Source: CAZEGI01 sp964512105
Lineage (GTDB): Archaea; Altiarchaeota; Altiarchaeia; IMC4; CAZEGI01
Length of the DNA stretch: 35,828 nucleotides
Direction of reading: 5' to 3'
Assembly: GCA_964512105.1 (NCBI GenBank)
Contig: CAZEGI010000011.1
Span: 1-35,828 of the forward strand
The translations under genes and the position numbers were made by a program. The notes under the pieces were generated by a model, which worked only from the letters and a program-made list of their open reading frames with translations, did no database searches and had not been told where the DNA came from. Below, piece by piece: positions 8,704-16,333 of this stretch. Within the stretch, counting starts at the first letter, position 1. Every line of letters begins with the position of its first letter.

Positions 8704-9495
8704 ATGACTGATGAACAGCCCGAACCAAAACAGGTTGGTGAACTCAGCAGACGTAGGAGAAGCTTATGGCCGATAATTATTGTTTCTGTTGCTGCCGCGG
8801 TTGGGGGACATAAGGTTGCAACATATAACCCACAGCTTACCGAGGAACATGTACGGGCAGTTCAGAAAATTGTAAGAAGCGATGAATTTCAGGATAGATA
8901 CGGCGATTTCCTGCCAGAGGTTATCGGTCACGAGGAGAATGTTATCCTTCTGATACCCAAGGGCGAATACCTAATAAGGGCAGATTTCGAAAGAAACGCA
9001 CCAAGAAGAAGGACCCCTAGCTCGAGTATTGATGTTCCAATCATCCCCGGTGTTATAACCAAGGTTGAGATACCAAAAGGGTATGTTTTGACTAAGTATG
9101 AAAACGTACCTGATGATTTTTACGTAGAGAGTTTGCATTTAGAGCCGGGAACCGTACTTCTTGGTCCGCCCAGGTCAGGGATCAGAGCGCTTCCTTACGA
9201 ACTCGACACCCCCGAAAAGGTCAAGAGAAGTGTCGAGGAAGACCTTAGGGTGTGGTTTGTGGATTGCGGATTACCGATAGTGCTAAAGGGCGTAAGATCC
9301 ACACATACAACAGGCACTGTTATTGAACCGCGTGAGTTCAGCCTGTGGCAGAGATGGACAAGACCAAAACTGCAGGAGCGGGAGCCGGATGAAATTCGGC
9401 ATGACCGGCAATTCGTATATGATATACCCCCGCCGGGCGGAAAGGGCACTGTTGACCGCAGGATAACACGACAGACAAGAAGGATGAGGTGCTGA
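8704..9495 (+). CDS. Unknown protein with one N-terminal membrane segment, fused operonically to ftr
   Basis: The 263-residue protein has a charged N-terminus ending in SRRRRSLWP, a single hydrophobic helix (about residues 24-36) and a soluble domain rich in Arg, Pro and beta-strand-like stretches (IDVPIIPGVITKVEIPKGYVL). The positive-inside rule predicts a cytoplasmic N-terminus and an outside domain. I do not recognise it. Its stop codon is followed with no gap by the ATG of ftr, and the only clear promoter is upstream of it, so the two must be co-expressed. It is richer in Arg than most neighbours. Confidence 0.7.
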   Translation: MTDEQPEPKQVGELSRRRRSLWPIIIVSVAAAVGGHKVATYNPQLTEEHVRAVQKIVRSDEFQDRYGDFLPEVIGHEENVILLIPKGEYLIRADFERNAPRRRTPSSSIDVPIIPGVITKVEIPKGYVLTKYENVPDDFYVESLHLEPGTVLLGPPRSGIRALPYELDTPEKVKRSVEEDLRVWFVDCGLPIVLKGVRSTHTTGTVIEPREFSLWQRWTRPKLQEREPDEIRHDRQFVYDIPPPGGKGTVDRRITRQTRRMRC

Positions 9496-10374
9496 ATGGA
9501 AATAGAAGATACATATGCGGAAGCCTTTGAGGGATATTATTCACGAATTCTCGTGACTGCAAAAAGCCGCAAGTGGCTGATGCATACGGTGAATTCCGCA
9601 ACGGCCTACGCGACAAGCTGCATCGGGTGCGGATGCGAGGCGGGGGTTGAAGGAATCGTTGAAAAAACCAAAACCCCGGACAAAAGATTGGGCGCCCTGG
9701 TGCAGTTCTGGGTTCCGGCATGGGGAAAGGATGCGGTAAAAAAACTCGAGCATGAGGTGATGAACCGCATCGGGCAGTGCGTACTCACGGCACCGACAAC
9801 CGCGGTTTGGAACGCCACGCAGAGTAAAGAAAAATTGCCTGTTGGGAAAAAACTTGGTTTTTTCGGCGATGGTCATCAGGTCGAGCGGAAGCTGTACGAT
9901 AGAAACGTCGTCATAATACCAAGGATGATGGGCGATTTCATAGTGGAGAAGGAAATCGGCTATGGAACCGGCATCATGGGCGGGAACCTGTGGTTTTTCT
10001 GCGAGAGCGAGGACGCTGCCCTGAAAGTTTCGGAACGCGCGGTCGAGGCGATTTCTGACGTTGAAGGTGTGATAACAACCTTCCCTGGCGGTGTTTGTGC
10101 ATCCGGTTCAAAGGTCGGTTCAAGGTACGATTTTTTGTACGCTTCTACGAATCATCTTTTTTGTCCTTCGTTGAAGTGTAAAATTTCCGACACGCGTGTT
10201 CCTGCGAATGTTGAATCTATTTCTGAGGTAATAATAAACGGGATAAATGAAAAATTGGTGAAAAAAGCGATGCGCTCTGGAATCAATGCAGTAAAGAACA
10301 TGCCAGGTCTCGTAAAGGTTTCTGCTGCGAATTTCGGCGGAAAGTTGGGGAAGTACAAAATTCATCTGAGGTAG
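9496..10374 (+). CDS. ftr: Formylmethanofuran--tetrahydromethanopterin N-formyltransferase
   Basis: Ftr transfers the formyl group between formylmethanofuran and tetrahydromethanopterin in the archaeal C1 pathway (methanogenesis, methyl-branch carbon fixation or C1 oxidation). The 292-residue sequence follows the family closely: IEDTYAEAFEGYYSRILVTA at the start, MNRIGQCVLTAPTTAVWNA, LGFFGDGHQ, FPGGVCASGSKVGSRYDFL, a STNHLFCP segment, and the C-terminal GLVKVSAANFGGKLGKYKIH. It is flanked directly by an unknown membrane-anchored protein (0 bases) and a CitG-like gene (1 base). No other C1-pathway gene lies in the window. Confidence 0.96.
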   Translation: MEIEDTYAEAFEGYYSRILVTAKSRKWLMHTVNSATAYATSCIGCGCEAGVEGIVEKTKTPDKRLGALVQFWVPAWGKDAVKKLEHEVMNRIGQCVLTAPTTAVWNATQSKEKLPVGKKLGFFGDGHQVERKLYDRNVVIIPRMMGDFIVEKEIGYGTGIMGGNLWFFCESEDAALKVSERAVEAISDVEGVITTFPGGVCASGSKVGSRYDFLYASTNHLFCPSLKCKISDTRVPANVESISEVIINGINEKLVKKAMRSGINAVKNMPGLVKVSAANFGGKLGKYKIHLR

Positions 10375-10375
10375 A

Positions 10376-11305
10376 GTGGACAAAATTTCTTTTATTGTAT
10401 CATGCGCTGAACGTGCCGCTATTCTTGAGGTTGATGCGCACAAACCAGGGAATGTCAGCAAAATGCACAACTTTGATGACACAACATACGAGGATTTCAT
10501 CAGGGGGGCCAAGGCACTTAGAGCAGGGATTGAAAATGCGGCCAACAATGGTTTTCTTGCAGGTCTGGGAAAAAAAGATTTAAGCGAAATCGAAGTTGGA
10601 GGATGCATAAAAAAAATAGTTGAAGACGTAAAAAAATCCCATGCCGGCGGAAACACGCATCTTGGAATAGCGATGCTTTTCGTTCCGATAGCGGGTGCAG
10701 CAGGCATGTGTATTGCTGAAGGCGACGGATTTGTGGAACTGAGAAAAAATCTTGTGAGGATAATGGATAACACTACGGTTCAGGATTCTGTGAATTTGTA
10801 TGACGCGATAAAAATTGCGAACGCCGGCGGTCTCGGAAAACATGAATTTGATGCAAGAAAAGAAAGCTCAAAAGAAGAACTTAAGGAGAAGAATATAAAC
10901 CTGCAAAAGTTGATGGAGCTTTCATCCGGCAAAGATAGAATCGCGGAAGAACTTGCATCCGGAATGCCGATAATCTTCGATTTGGGGGTTCCCAGCATTA
11001 AGGGAATTTTCGAAGAAACAAAAAACATCGAGTTTGCAATTGTCCAGACCTACCTGTTCATGCTATCGAGGTTTCCGGACACGTTGATTGCCAAAAAAGT
11101 CGGGAAGGGGAAGGCATTCGAGATTTCAGAGAGGGCGGAGCGGATAATGAGGGCCGGCGGTGTTTTAACGGAGGGTGGAAGGCATGCGATTGAAAATTTC
11201 GACAAGTACTTGAGCTCGTTCGGGAGCGAGCTGAATCCGGGAACTACCGCCGATTTGATAGCAGCGTCGCTGATGGTCTGCCTGCTCGATGGCCTTGAAC
11301 CATGA
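10376..11305 (+). CDS. CitG-like (triphosphoribosyl-dephospho-CoA synthase family) protein
   Basis: The 309-residue protein starts at GTG, 1 base after the ftr stop. The opening CAERAAILEVDAHKPGNVS and the later SHAGGNTHLGIAML are hallmarks of the COG1767 family, which in bacteria includes CitG making the citrate-lyase prosthetic-group precursor from ATP and dephospho-CoA. Archaea lacking citrate lyase also carry the family. Co-location with ftr suggests a role in C1 or cofactor metabolism here, but that is inference and the substrate is unknown. CAATCC-TT-GGATTG at 11315-11328 could form a weak terminator hairpin. Confidence 0.85.
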   Translation: MDKISFIVSCAERAAILEVDAHKPGNVSKMHNFDDTTYEDFIRGAKALRAGIENAANNGFLAGLGKKDLSEIEVGGCIKKIVEDVKKSHAGGNTHLGIAMLFVPIAGAAGMCIAEGDGFVELRKNLVRIMDNTTVQDSVNLYDAIKIANAGGLGKHEFDARKESSKEELKEKNINLQKLMELSSGKDRIAEELASGMPIIFDLGVPSIKGIFEETKNIEFAIVQTYLFMLSRFPDTLIAKKVGKGKAFEISERAERIMRAGGVLTEGGRHAIENFDKYLSSFGSELNPGTTADLIAASLMVCLLDGLEP

Positions 11306-11368
11306 TTTATCTGCAATCCTTGGATTGAGATTTGAATTTTGATGAAATCCGCAATTTTTCGTGTTGGA

Positions 11369-11376
11369 TTTAAATA
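11369..11376 (+). promoter_or_regulatory. TATA box that fixes the trxB start
   Basis: TTTAAATA is centred about 27 bases before ATG 11400. It lies inside the in-frame extension that would begin at GTG 11361, so the shorter start with a leaderless transcript is preferred. Confidence 0.65.
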
Positions 11377-11399
11377 TTGATGCAGATATACTAAACCAA

Positions 11400-12323
11400 A
11401 TGATTTACGATGTCATAGTAATCGGCGCGGGTCCCGCAGGACTGTGTGCAGCGATATACGCAGTGAGGAGAAACCTGAAGACATTGGTCATCAACAAGGG
11501 CGTCGTAGGCGGACAGCTCCTTCTTGCAAAGGAAGTCGGCAACTACCCAGGTTTTGAAACCATATCGGGCCCGGAACTCGCAAAGAGGATGCACGAACAT
11601 GCAAAGAAAAACCAGGTCGAAATCGTGCAGGACGAAGTGATAAAAATCGAGGTTGACAACAACAAAATAAAAAATGTAAAAACCATCGAGAATGAATACA
11701 AGAGCAAGGCCGTGATTATAGCGACAGGATGCACGCACCGGAAACTCGGGGTTGAGGGCGAGAAGGAATTTACGGGTAAGGGCGTGAGTTACTGTGCGAC
11801 GTGCGATGCGCCTTTTTTCAAGGGCAGGGCAGTGGCCGTTGTTGGCGGGGGTAATACGGCGGTAAGCGATGCCTTGTATCTGTCAGACATCGCGAAGAAA
11901 GTTTACCTGATACACCGCAGGGACGAGCTCAGGGCTGAGGAGGTCGAACAGAAAAAACTCAAGGAGAAAAAGGTCGAGTTCATGCTGAAGAGCGTAATTG
12001 TCAAAATTGCAGGAGACAAGATGGTAAACGGTATTCTTGTGAGAAATCTTGATACCAACGAGACCAAAGAACTTGAGGTAAGCGGCGTTTTCATCTCGGT
12101 GGGGAACAAACCGTCCCCGGAGTTTTGCGAAGAGTTGGGGGTCAAAAAAACCGATAAGGGATACCTTGAAGTAAACCAAAAACAGGAGACCAACATCGAG
12201 GGAATCTTTGCGGCAGGCGATGTTACTGGGGGGGTGTTGCAGATTGCGACTGCCGTCGGCGGAGGATGCGTTGCTTCTTTGAGCGCCTACGAATACGTGA
12301 AGAGGCCGTACTGGAGTAAGTAG
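11400..12323 (+). CDS. trxB: Thioredoxin reductase (FAD-dependent disulfide reductase)
   Basis: The enzyme reduces thioredoxin-like proteins with electrons from NAD(P)H. The 307-residue sequence has the FAD-binding GAGPAGLCAAIYAVRR at the N-terminus, the redox-active CATC at Cys132/Cys135 (SYCATCDAPFF), the nucleotide-binding VVGGGNTAVSDAL, and the C-terminal GIFAAGDVTGG FAD motif. The start at ATG 11400 is chosen because homologues begin with an IYDVIVIGAGPAG-like stretch and because of the upstream TATA box. It is followed after 1 base by an inositol-phosphatase-family gene. The tandem thioredoxin-like protein at 22232 is a conceivable partner only if electrons cross the membrane. Confidence 0.95.
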   Translation: MIYDVIVIGAGPAGLCAAIYAVRRNLKTLVINKGVVGGQLLLAKEVGNYPGFETISGPELAKRMHEHAKKNQVEIVQDEVIKIEVDNNKIKNVKTIENEYKSKAVIIATGCTHRKLGVEGEKEFTGKGVSYCATCDAPFFKGRAVAVVGGGNTAVSDALYLSDIAKKVYLIHRRDELRAEEVEQKKLKEKKVEFMLKSVIVKIAGDKMVNGILVRNLDTNETKELEVSGVFISVGNKPSPEFCEELGVKKTDKGYLEVNQKQETNIEGIFAAGDVTGGVLQIATAVGGGCVASLSAYEYVKRPYWSK

Positions 12324-12324
12324 A

Positions 12325-13095
12325 ATGCTCTCTGAATGCAGGGCCATAACCCGGAGTATAGAAAAGTCCATTTCGAATCTTAAGAACAAAGGTGATGTTC
12401 TTTATGTAGGTGCGGATGGTTTGCCAACGACGCGCCTTGACAAAATCGCTGAAGATGCCGCACTCAAAAGCATAAGGAAACTTAAACTTCCGTGTCAGGT
12501 TTTGAGCGAAGAGGCAGGTCTGGTAAAGATTTCCAAAAATCCAGAATACACGCTGGTTCTCGACCCGATAGACGGAACTTACAACGCGGTTCTTGGGATT
12601 CCGTACTATGCGGTTTCCATTGCAAAATATGAAAATGATGAAGTAACCTTCGGGTACGTGAAAAACCTCTGCAATGGAGATGAGTTCTGGGCTGACAAAA
12701 AATCGTATTGCAATGGCAAGCGAATAAGGATAAACGAAACCGAAAAACTGAGCGATGCGGTTGTGTGCGTCGGCAGTCGGCCCATAACTCCGCAGCAGTA
12801 TGCGGAATACAAAAAATTATTCCTCGGTTGTAAGAGATTGAGAATCATGGGGGCCATCGCGCTGGATTTATGCTACCTTGCGAAAGGCACGTTCGACGTG
12901 GTTGCGGATTTCCACATAGGCATGAAGACGGTAGACTACGCCGCTGCGATGCTCATAATAGAAAAATCCGGCGGGTTCATACGCACGCCGGAAAACGAAA
13001 AACCAAAAATCGAGTTTAACTTGAAAAACCGCTCCAATCTGGTTGCTGCGACGAACGAGAAACTTTTCAGAGGAGTTATAAAAACTCTTGCTTAG
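12325..13095 (+). CDS. Inositol monophosphatase / fructose-1,6-bisphosphatase family enzyme
   Basis: The 256-residue protein carries the metal-binding motifs of the lithium-sensitive phosphatase family: SEEAG near residue 71 and DPIDGTYNAVLGIPYYAVSI near residue 85. The usual C-terminal WDxAAG motif is represented by KTVDYAAAMLIIEKSGG. Archaeal members often hydrolyse both inositol 1-phosphate and fructose 1,6-bisphosphate, so the physiological substrate cannot be assigned here. It starts 1 base after trxB and is presumably in the same transcript. Confidence 0.88.
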   Translation: MLSECRAITRSIEKSISNLKNKGDVLYVGADGLPTTRLDKIAEDAALKSIRKLKLPCQVLSEEAGLVKISKNPEYTLVLDPIDGTYNAVLGIPYYAVSIAKYENDEVTFGYVKNLCNGDEFWADKKSYCNGKRIRINETEKLSDAVVCVGSRPITPQQYAEYKKLFLGCKRLRIMGAIALDLCYLAKGTFDVVADFHIGMKTVDYAAAMLIIEKSGGFIRTPENEKPKIEFNLKNRSNLVAATNEKLFRGVIKTLA

Positions 13096-13311
13096 AATAT
13101 GCTGTCCCGTCTCCAGTGCCTGTTCGACTTCGGGCTGCTCCTTACCTTGCGGTTGGTCTTTGCGAATACCCAAACCGGCGCGCGTTTCCGCACGCGGTTC
13201 TGCTTGGTGAGTATTGCCTTCTTTCCAGGCGTTTTGTTTCGTGCCATTTTGAGTTTTAATAAAATACATTCAGGGTATAAAAGTGCGTATGGCGTATATT
13301 AAAGCAACAAA
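13096..13311. other. 216-base intergenic region
   Basis: It contains a GC-rich stretch (about 13180-13200) with short self-complementary pieces, and TATAAAAG at 13276-13283, about 32 bases before the next ATG. Open frames on both strands give no recognisable protein. I see no defined RNA gene. Confidence 0.3.
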
Positions 13312-14796
13312 ATGGTTGCAAAAGTCAAAGAGGATGCAAGAGACAGACTTGGAAAAATCCGGTTGTTCGAATTACAGGAGACAGGAACACTGACCGAACA
13401 ACACGTGAGACGTGCATTCGAAGAAGCAAAGATTTCCAGATGGATTGTTGATAAAGGAATTGTGCCGCATATTGATGAATTCCGAGAACTTGTCGCTGAT
13501 GAAACAAGAACTCCGGACTATGTTGCTGATGAGATCAGAGACAGGGGATGGCACGATTATTTTGAATCAGCTACAGGCAGAAGAAAGACTGCGAGAGCAG
13601 TTGCACACCTGAAATATATGCTCTCACATCCGGAAGAGTTCCCGGTTGAAGAGATAGCTCAAGAACCTGTTGCGAGACCAAAACTGAAAGGCAGGGTAAT
13701 TTTCGCATTGTGCAGCCACTGTGATGAAACCGACTGGAGAAGTATAGAGCACGAAATTGTGCCTGAACTTCCCCCAATCACAGGCGCAAACCAGCATCCA
13801 ACTGTTATTTTCTTTTTAGAGGAAGTTAGAAAGGATGCGTTTTTCAACGGGAGGATTGACGAGGACGAGTTCCGCAGATTACATAGACTCACTACGTCCT
13901 TTGAGCAGAGTGAATTCAGCAGGTTGGAGCGAGGTATTGTTCCGACGAGATCCAATTTAAATCCGTTTTGGAAGGTACTAAACCCGTTCTGGCAGGCACA
14001 ATATGGATTCATCGCAGGTCTTGTAAGACAGGGTTACGTTGTTGATATAAGGAAGGAAGAACCATCGTATGACGCCGCATGGCGGAGTTATCAGACGGAT
14101 GTCTTTGTAAAGGAAGCGGTTAGATTTGCATTGGATGGTGATATGGAAAAGGCGATCCATTCGATAAATGGGTGTAGGAGGGCATTCGAAGAGTCCGACG
14201 GTGAGAGAGACCTGCACGCCGTTCCGGCCCAGTTGGGAAGAGTGATTAACGATGTTATGGAGAACCACGAAAATGGCAGGTACAGGGAGGATGAAGTGAC
14301 TGTTATAGTGATACGGGGTATTAACCACTATCCAATCGCAGACAGGATATCTATCCCAGAAGGATGGGGTAGAATAGTGAAAACCCATGAAGGGCTACCA
14401 CCAACGGCACTCACAGACTGTGTTGTTGATTACAACACTTCAAAACGCCACGGGGCACCCGGTGCCATCGACCTGCACACCGCATTGCATCAGGATATCA
14501 TGACTGCAACTCTGAGGTCGCTCTTGGGGAGCGGCGGTATTCAACATAGTAGGGCACAAATAACAGCGAAGGGTATAGCAACACGCCTCACGGCAGAACA
14601 GATTCACAGATTGTTTAGCTCGCTTGGAAACCTGCCACAAAATCTCGTGCTAGGCGAGCGGGTGCTTGAATTGTACTACCGGCTGAATGCAAATTTTCCT
14701 GAGGTTATTGGTGATGAGAACAGACAGTTATTTGAAAGGGCAATTGGTGTGGTAACGCATGGTAGGATGTATACGCCACGGAGTACAGATATATAA
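13312..14796 (+). CDS. Orphan 494-residue protein of unknown function
   Basis: I do not recognise this soluble protein: it has no signal peptide, membrane segment or known catalytic motif. Visible pieces are an acidic/Arg-rich helical N-terminus (residues 1-120), a CSHCDETD cysteine pair near 133-136, a hydrophobic strand (VTVIVIRGINHYPIADR) near 330, and a conserved-looking DYNTSKRHGAPGAIDLHTAL near 370. By eye it uses Arg far more than Lys, unlike most neighbours. It is transcribed alone from TATAAAAG at 13276-13283, and ends 3 bases from the convergent GTPase gene. Confidence 0.8.
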   Translation: MVAKVKEDARDRLGKIRLFELQETGTLTEQHVRRAFEEAKISRWIVDKGIVPHIDEFRELVADETRTPDYVADEIRDRGWHDYFESATGRRKTARAVAHLKYMLSHPEEFPVEEIAQEPVARPKLKGRVIFALCSHCDETDWRSIEHEIVPELPPITGANQHPTVIFFLEEVRKDAFFNGRIDEDEFRRLHRLTTSFEQSEFSRLERGIVPTRSNLNPFWKVLNPFWQAQYGFIAGLVRQGYVVDIRKEEPSYDAAWRSYQTDVFVKEAVRFALDGDMEKAIHSINGCRRAFEESDGERDLHAVPAQLGRVINDVMENHENGRYREDEVTVIVIRGINHYPIADRISIPEGWGRIVKTHEGLPPTALTDCVVDYNTSKRHGAPGAIDLHTALHQDIMTATLRSLLGSGGIQHSRAQITAKGIATRLTAEQIHRLFSSLGNLPQNLVLGERVLELYYRLNANFPEVIGDENRQLFERAIGVVTHGRMYTPRSTDI

Positions 14797-14799
14797 AAA

Positions 14800-16124
14800 T
14801 CATCTCCCCGCGATTATTTTTATCACGTCCCCGTCCTTCAGCTCGTGGTCCTTTCCGATTTTCTTTTTTGTCCTGCAGTCTATCGCTCCGATGAATTTTT
14901 GCCCGAGGTCGGTGTGGACCTTAAACGCCATCTCTATGGCCGTTAAACCTTTCGTTATGAGATACGCATCCGGAAGCACGTTGCCTTTCGAGTCAGAAAG
15001 CTTGTTCTCGTTTTCGACGGGGTAAACAACGATCTGGTTCAGGATGTTGGTTGCGGCTTCGTTCAGGCACTGCTGGACTCCTGTCGAGCCAAACTTCTTT
15101 AGAATTTTTTCCTTTATGAAACCCAGTGCTTTGGTTTGTTTTTCGTCCAGATTTTTTAGGGTTTTAAAATCANNNNNNNNNNNNNNNNNNNNNNNNNNNN
15201 NNNNNNNNNNNNNNNNNNNNNNNNNNNNNNNNNNNNNNNNNNNNNNNNNNNNNNNNNNNNNNNNNNNNNNNNGAAACCCAGTGCTTTGGTTTGTTTTTCG
15301 TCCAGATTTTTTAGGGTTTTAAAATCAGAATCGCCAGCGAGATATTCTATCAATCCGGCCTTGTCTGCTTGCCTCAACGCAAGTTCCGCATCCGAGCATG
15401 TCGGAATCATCCTGTACTTGTCTTTCAGCCTTTCAAAGTTCCCCTCGTCAACGTCGATTTTGTTTGCAGCGATTATTATCGGCTTTGAAATTTCACGGAG
15501 CTTGAAGGAAAATTCCTTTAGCTGGTCGTCGGACCAGTCTGCACTCTCCGGAAGCCCCGCCTCCCTTATGGTCTGATGTATCTGGTTCTCGTTTATTCCC
15601 AAACCTGCCAGCTGCCCTGCAACCTCCTTTACAAAATCGCTTCCCTCGTACTTGCTCTTGCTTGTGATTTTCCCCCAGTTTCGCTTCAGTATGCCGAAAA
15701 ACCACAGGTTTATTTCTTCTTCCAGAAATTTTATGTCGTATTCCGGGTCGTGGCTTGCTACGACTTCGCCCTTTTCGTTGGTTTTTCCGGAGATGTCAAC
15801 GATATGCACCAGAGCGTCGGCCTGACGCAAATCATCAAGGAATTGGTTCCCGAGACCCTTGCCTTCATGCGCCCCGGGAACTAAACCGGCAACGTCAATG
15901 ATTTTTATCGGGATGAAACGGTTCTTGTTAACGCAGATGGAGTTTTTCGGGTTGCATGTTACCCCAAATTCTTTACATGCGCATTCTGTGCGGAAATAAC
16001 CAACGCCGACGTTCGGGTTTATCGTGGTGAAAGGAAAGTTCGCTATTTCGGCATCCGCCAATGTTAGCGCCTTGAAAAAAGTGCTCTTCCCGACGTTTGG
16101 TTTGCCCACGATTCCGATTTGCAT
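14800..16124 (-). CDS. YchF/Obg-family GTPase, interrupted by a false assembly gap
   Basis: This is an archaeal translation-associated P-loop GTPase of the OBG family. G1 is GIVGKPNVGKST at residues 4-15, the G3 region is DVAGLVPGAHEGKGLGNQFL, and G4 is ANKID. A C-terminal TGS domain (KVHTDLGQKFIGAIDC, DHELKDGDVIKI) ends at TGA 14800-14802. The coding sequence is broken by 100 Ns (15173-15272), but the 55 bases before the Ns (15118-15172) are identical to those after (15273-15327). Removing one copy plus the Ns leaves 1170 bases, exactly 390 codons, in one frame: a 389-residue protein of normal family length. The gene is therefore intact in the organism. Confidence 0.93.
15118..15327. other. 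Spurious scaffold gap with duplicated 55-base contig ends
   Basis: A 100-N run (15173-15272) is flanked by two perfect direct copies of a 55-base sequence, 15118-15172 and 15273-15327. Overlap of this size between adjoining contigs is what a k=55 de Bruijn assembly would leave. The reading frame of the GTPase is restored only when the copies are merged. Confidence 0.93.
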
Positions 16125-16133
16125 TTTACAATA

Positions 16134-16143
16134 CTATTTTTAA
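16134..16143 (+). promoter_or_regulatory. Candidate TATA box for the leucine-rich leader ORF
   Basis: CTATTTTTAA is centred about 28 bases before the ATG at 16167, so a transcript could begin at that ATG. The stretch also lies 10-20 bases upstream of the divergent GTPase start, where it would be badly placed for that gene. Confidence 0.4.
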
Positions 16144-16166
16144 GTAAACGACTAAATAATAAAGCA

Positions 16167-16262
16167 ATGAAATCTTTCTGGTTCCCGGTTTTGGATTTGA
16201 ACGTGAACGATTTGCTTAGAGGGAACCATTTATTGCTGCTTTTGCTGAGACTGCGAGTGTAA
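16167..16262 (+). CDS. Putative 31-residue leucine-rich leader peptide of leuA
   Basis: ATG 16167 to TAA 16260-16262 encodes 31 residues, 11 of them leucine. Six consecutive leucine codons (TTA TTG CTG CTT TTG CTG) occupy 16230-16247 and are followed by Arg-Leu-Arg-Val-stop. The last codons form the 5' arm of a 12-bp hairpin (16253-16285). An internal inverted repeat (16179-16186 with 16221-16228) lies just before the leucine run. The next gene is leuA, the first committed enzyme of leucine synthesis. This matches the logic of bacterial leader peptides, where scarce leucyl-tRNA stalls the ribosome. Function is inference. Confidence 0.6.
   Translation: MKSFWFPVLDLNVNDLLRGNHLLLLLLRLRV
16179..16228 (+). 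promoter_or_regulatory. Leader inverted repeat before the leucine codons
   Basis: TGGTTCCC (16179-16186) pairs with GGGAACCA (16221-16228) across a 34-base loop. GGAAC in the second arm can instead pair with GTTCC at 16267-16271, in the loop of the downstream hairpin, giving possible alternative folds. Confidence 0.4.
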
Positions 16263-16285
16263 ACTAGTTCCGGTTTACGGCTCGC
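16253..16285 (+). promoter_or_regulatory. Candidate attenuator hairpin of leuA
   Basis: GCGAGTGTAAAC (16253-16264) pairs with GTTTACG-G-CTCGC (16273-16285) around the loop TAGTTCCG: 11 Watson-Crick pairs, one G-U and one bulged G. The 5' arm overlaps the last codons and stop of the leader ORF. The stem can be lengthened by GAGACT (16247-16252) with AGTTTC (16295-16300). No strong T-run follows, so whether it terminates transcription is uncertain. Confidence 0.5.
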
Positions 16286-16300
16286 GTGTTGTGCAGTTTC

Positions 16301-16310
16301 CTATTAATAT
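16301..16310 (+). promoter_or_regulatory. Possible proximal TATA box of leuA
   Basis: CTATTAATAT is centred about 28 bases before the preferred leuA ATG (16334). If used, it would give a leaderless leuA transcript that bypasses the upstream leader. Confidence 0.4.
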
Positions 16311-16333
16311 TACAAATTACATGGGTAAACACG

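Noticed and set aside
12868..13269. Minus-strand Gln-rich ORF overlapping the phosphatase gene
   Set aside because: Most of it is antisense to a clearly conserved coding region, and it has no recognisable domain.
13099..13302. 67-residue plus-strand ORF after the phosphatase gene
   Set aside because: No family resemblance, no ribosome-binding site, and it runs through the promoter of the next gene.
15156..16124. Truncated GTPase ending in the N run
   Set aside because: The 55-base overlap and the restored 390-codon frame show that the gene continues to 14800.
16286..16333. Longer leuA N-terminus from GTG 16286
   Set aside because: The extra residues do not resemble LeuA relatives, fall directly after the leader hairpin, and ATG 16334 has a TATA-like box at a leaderless distance.
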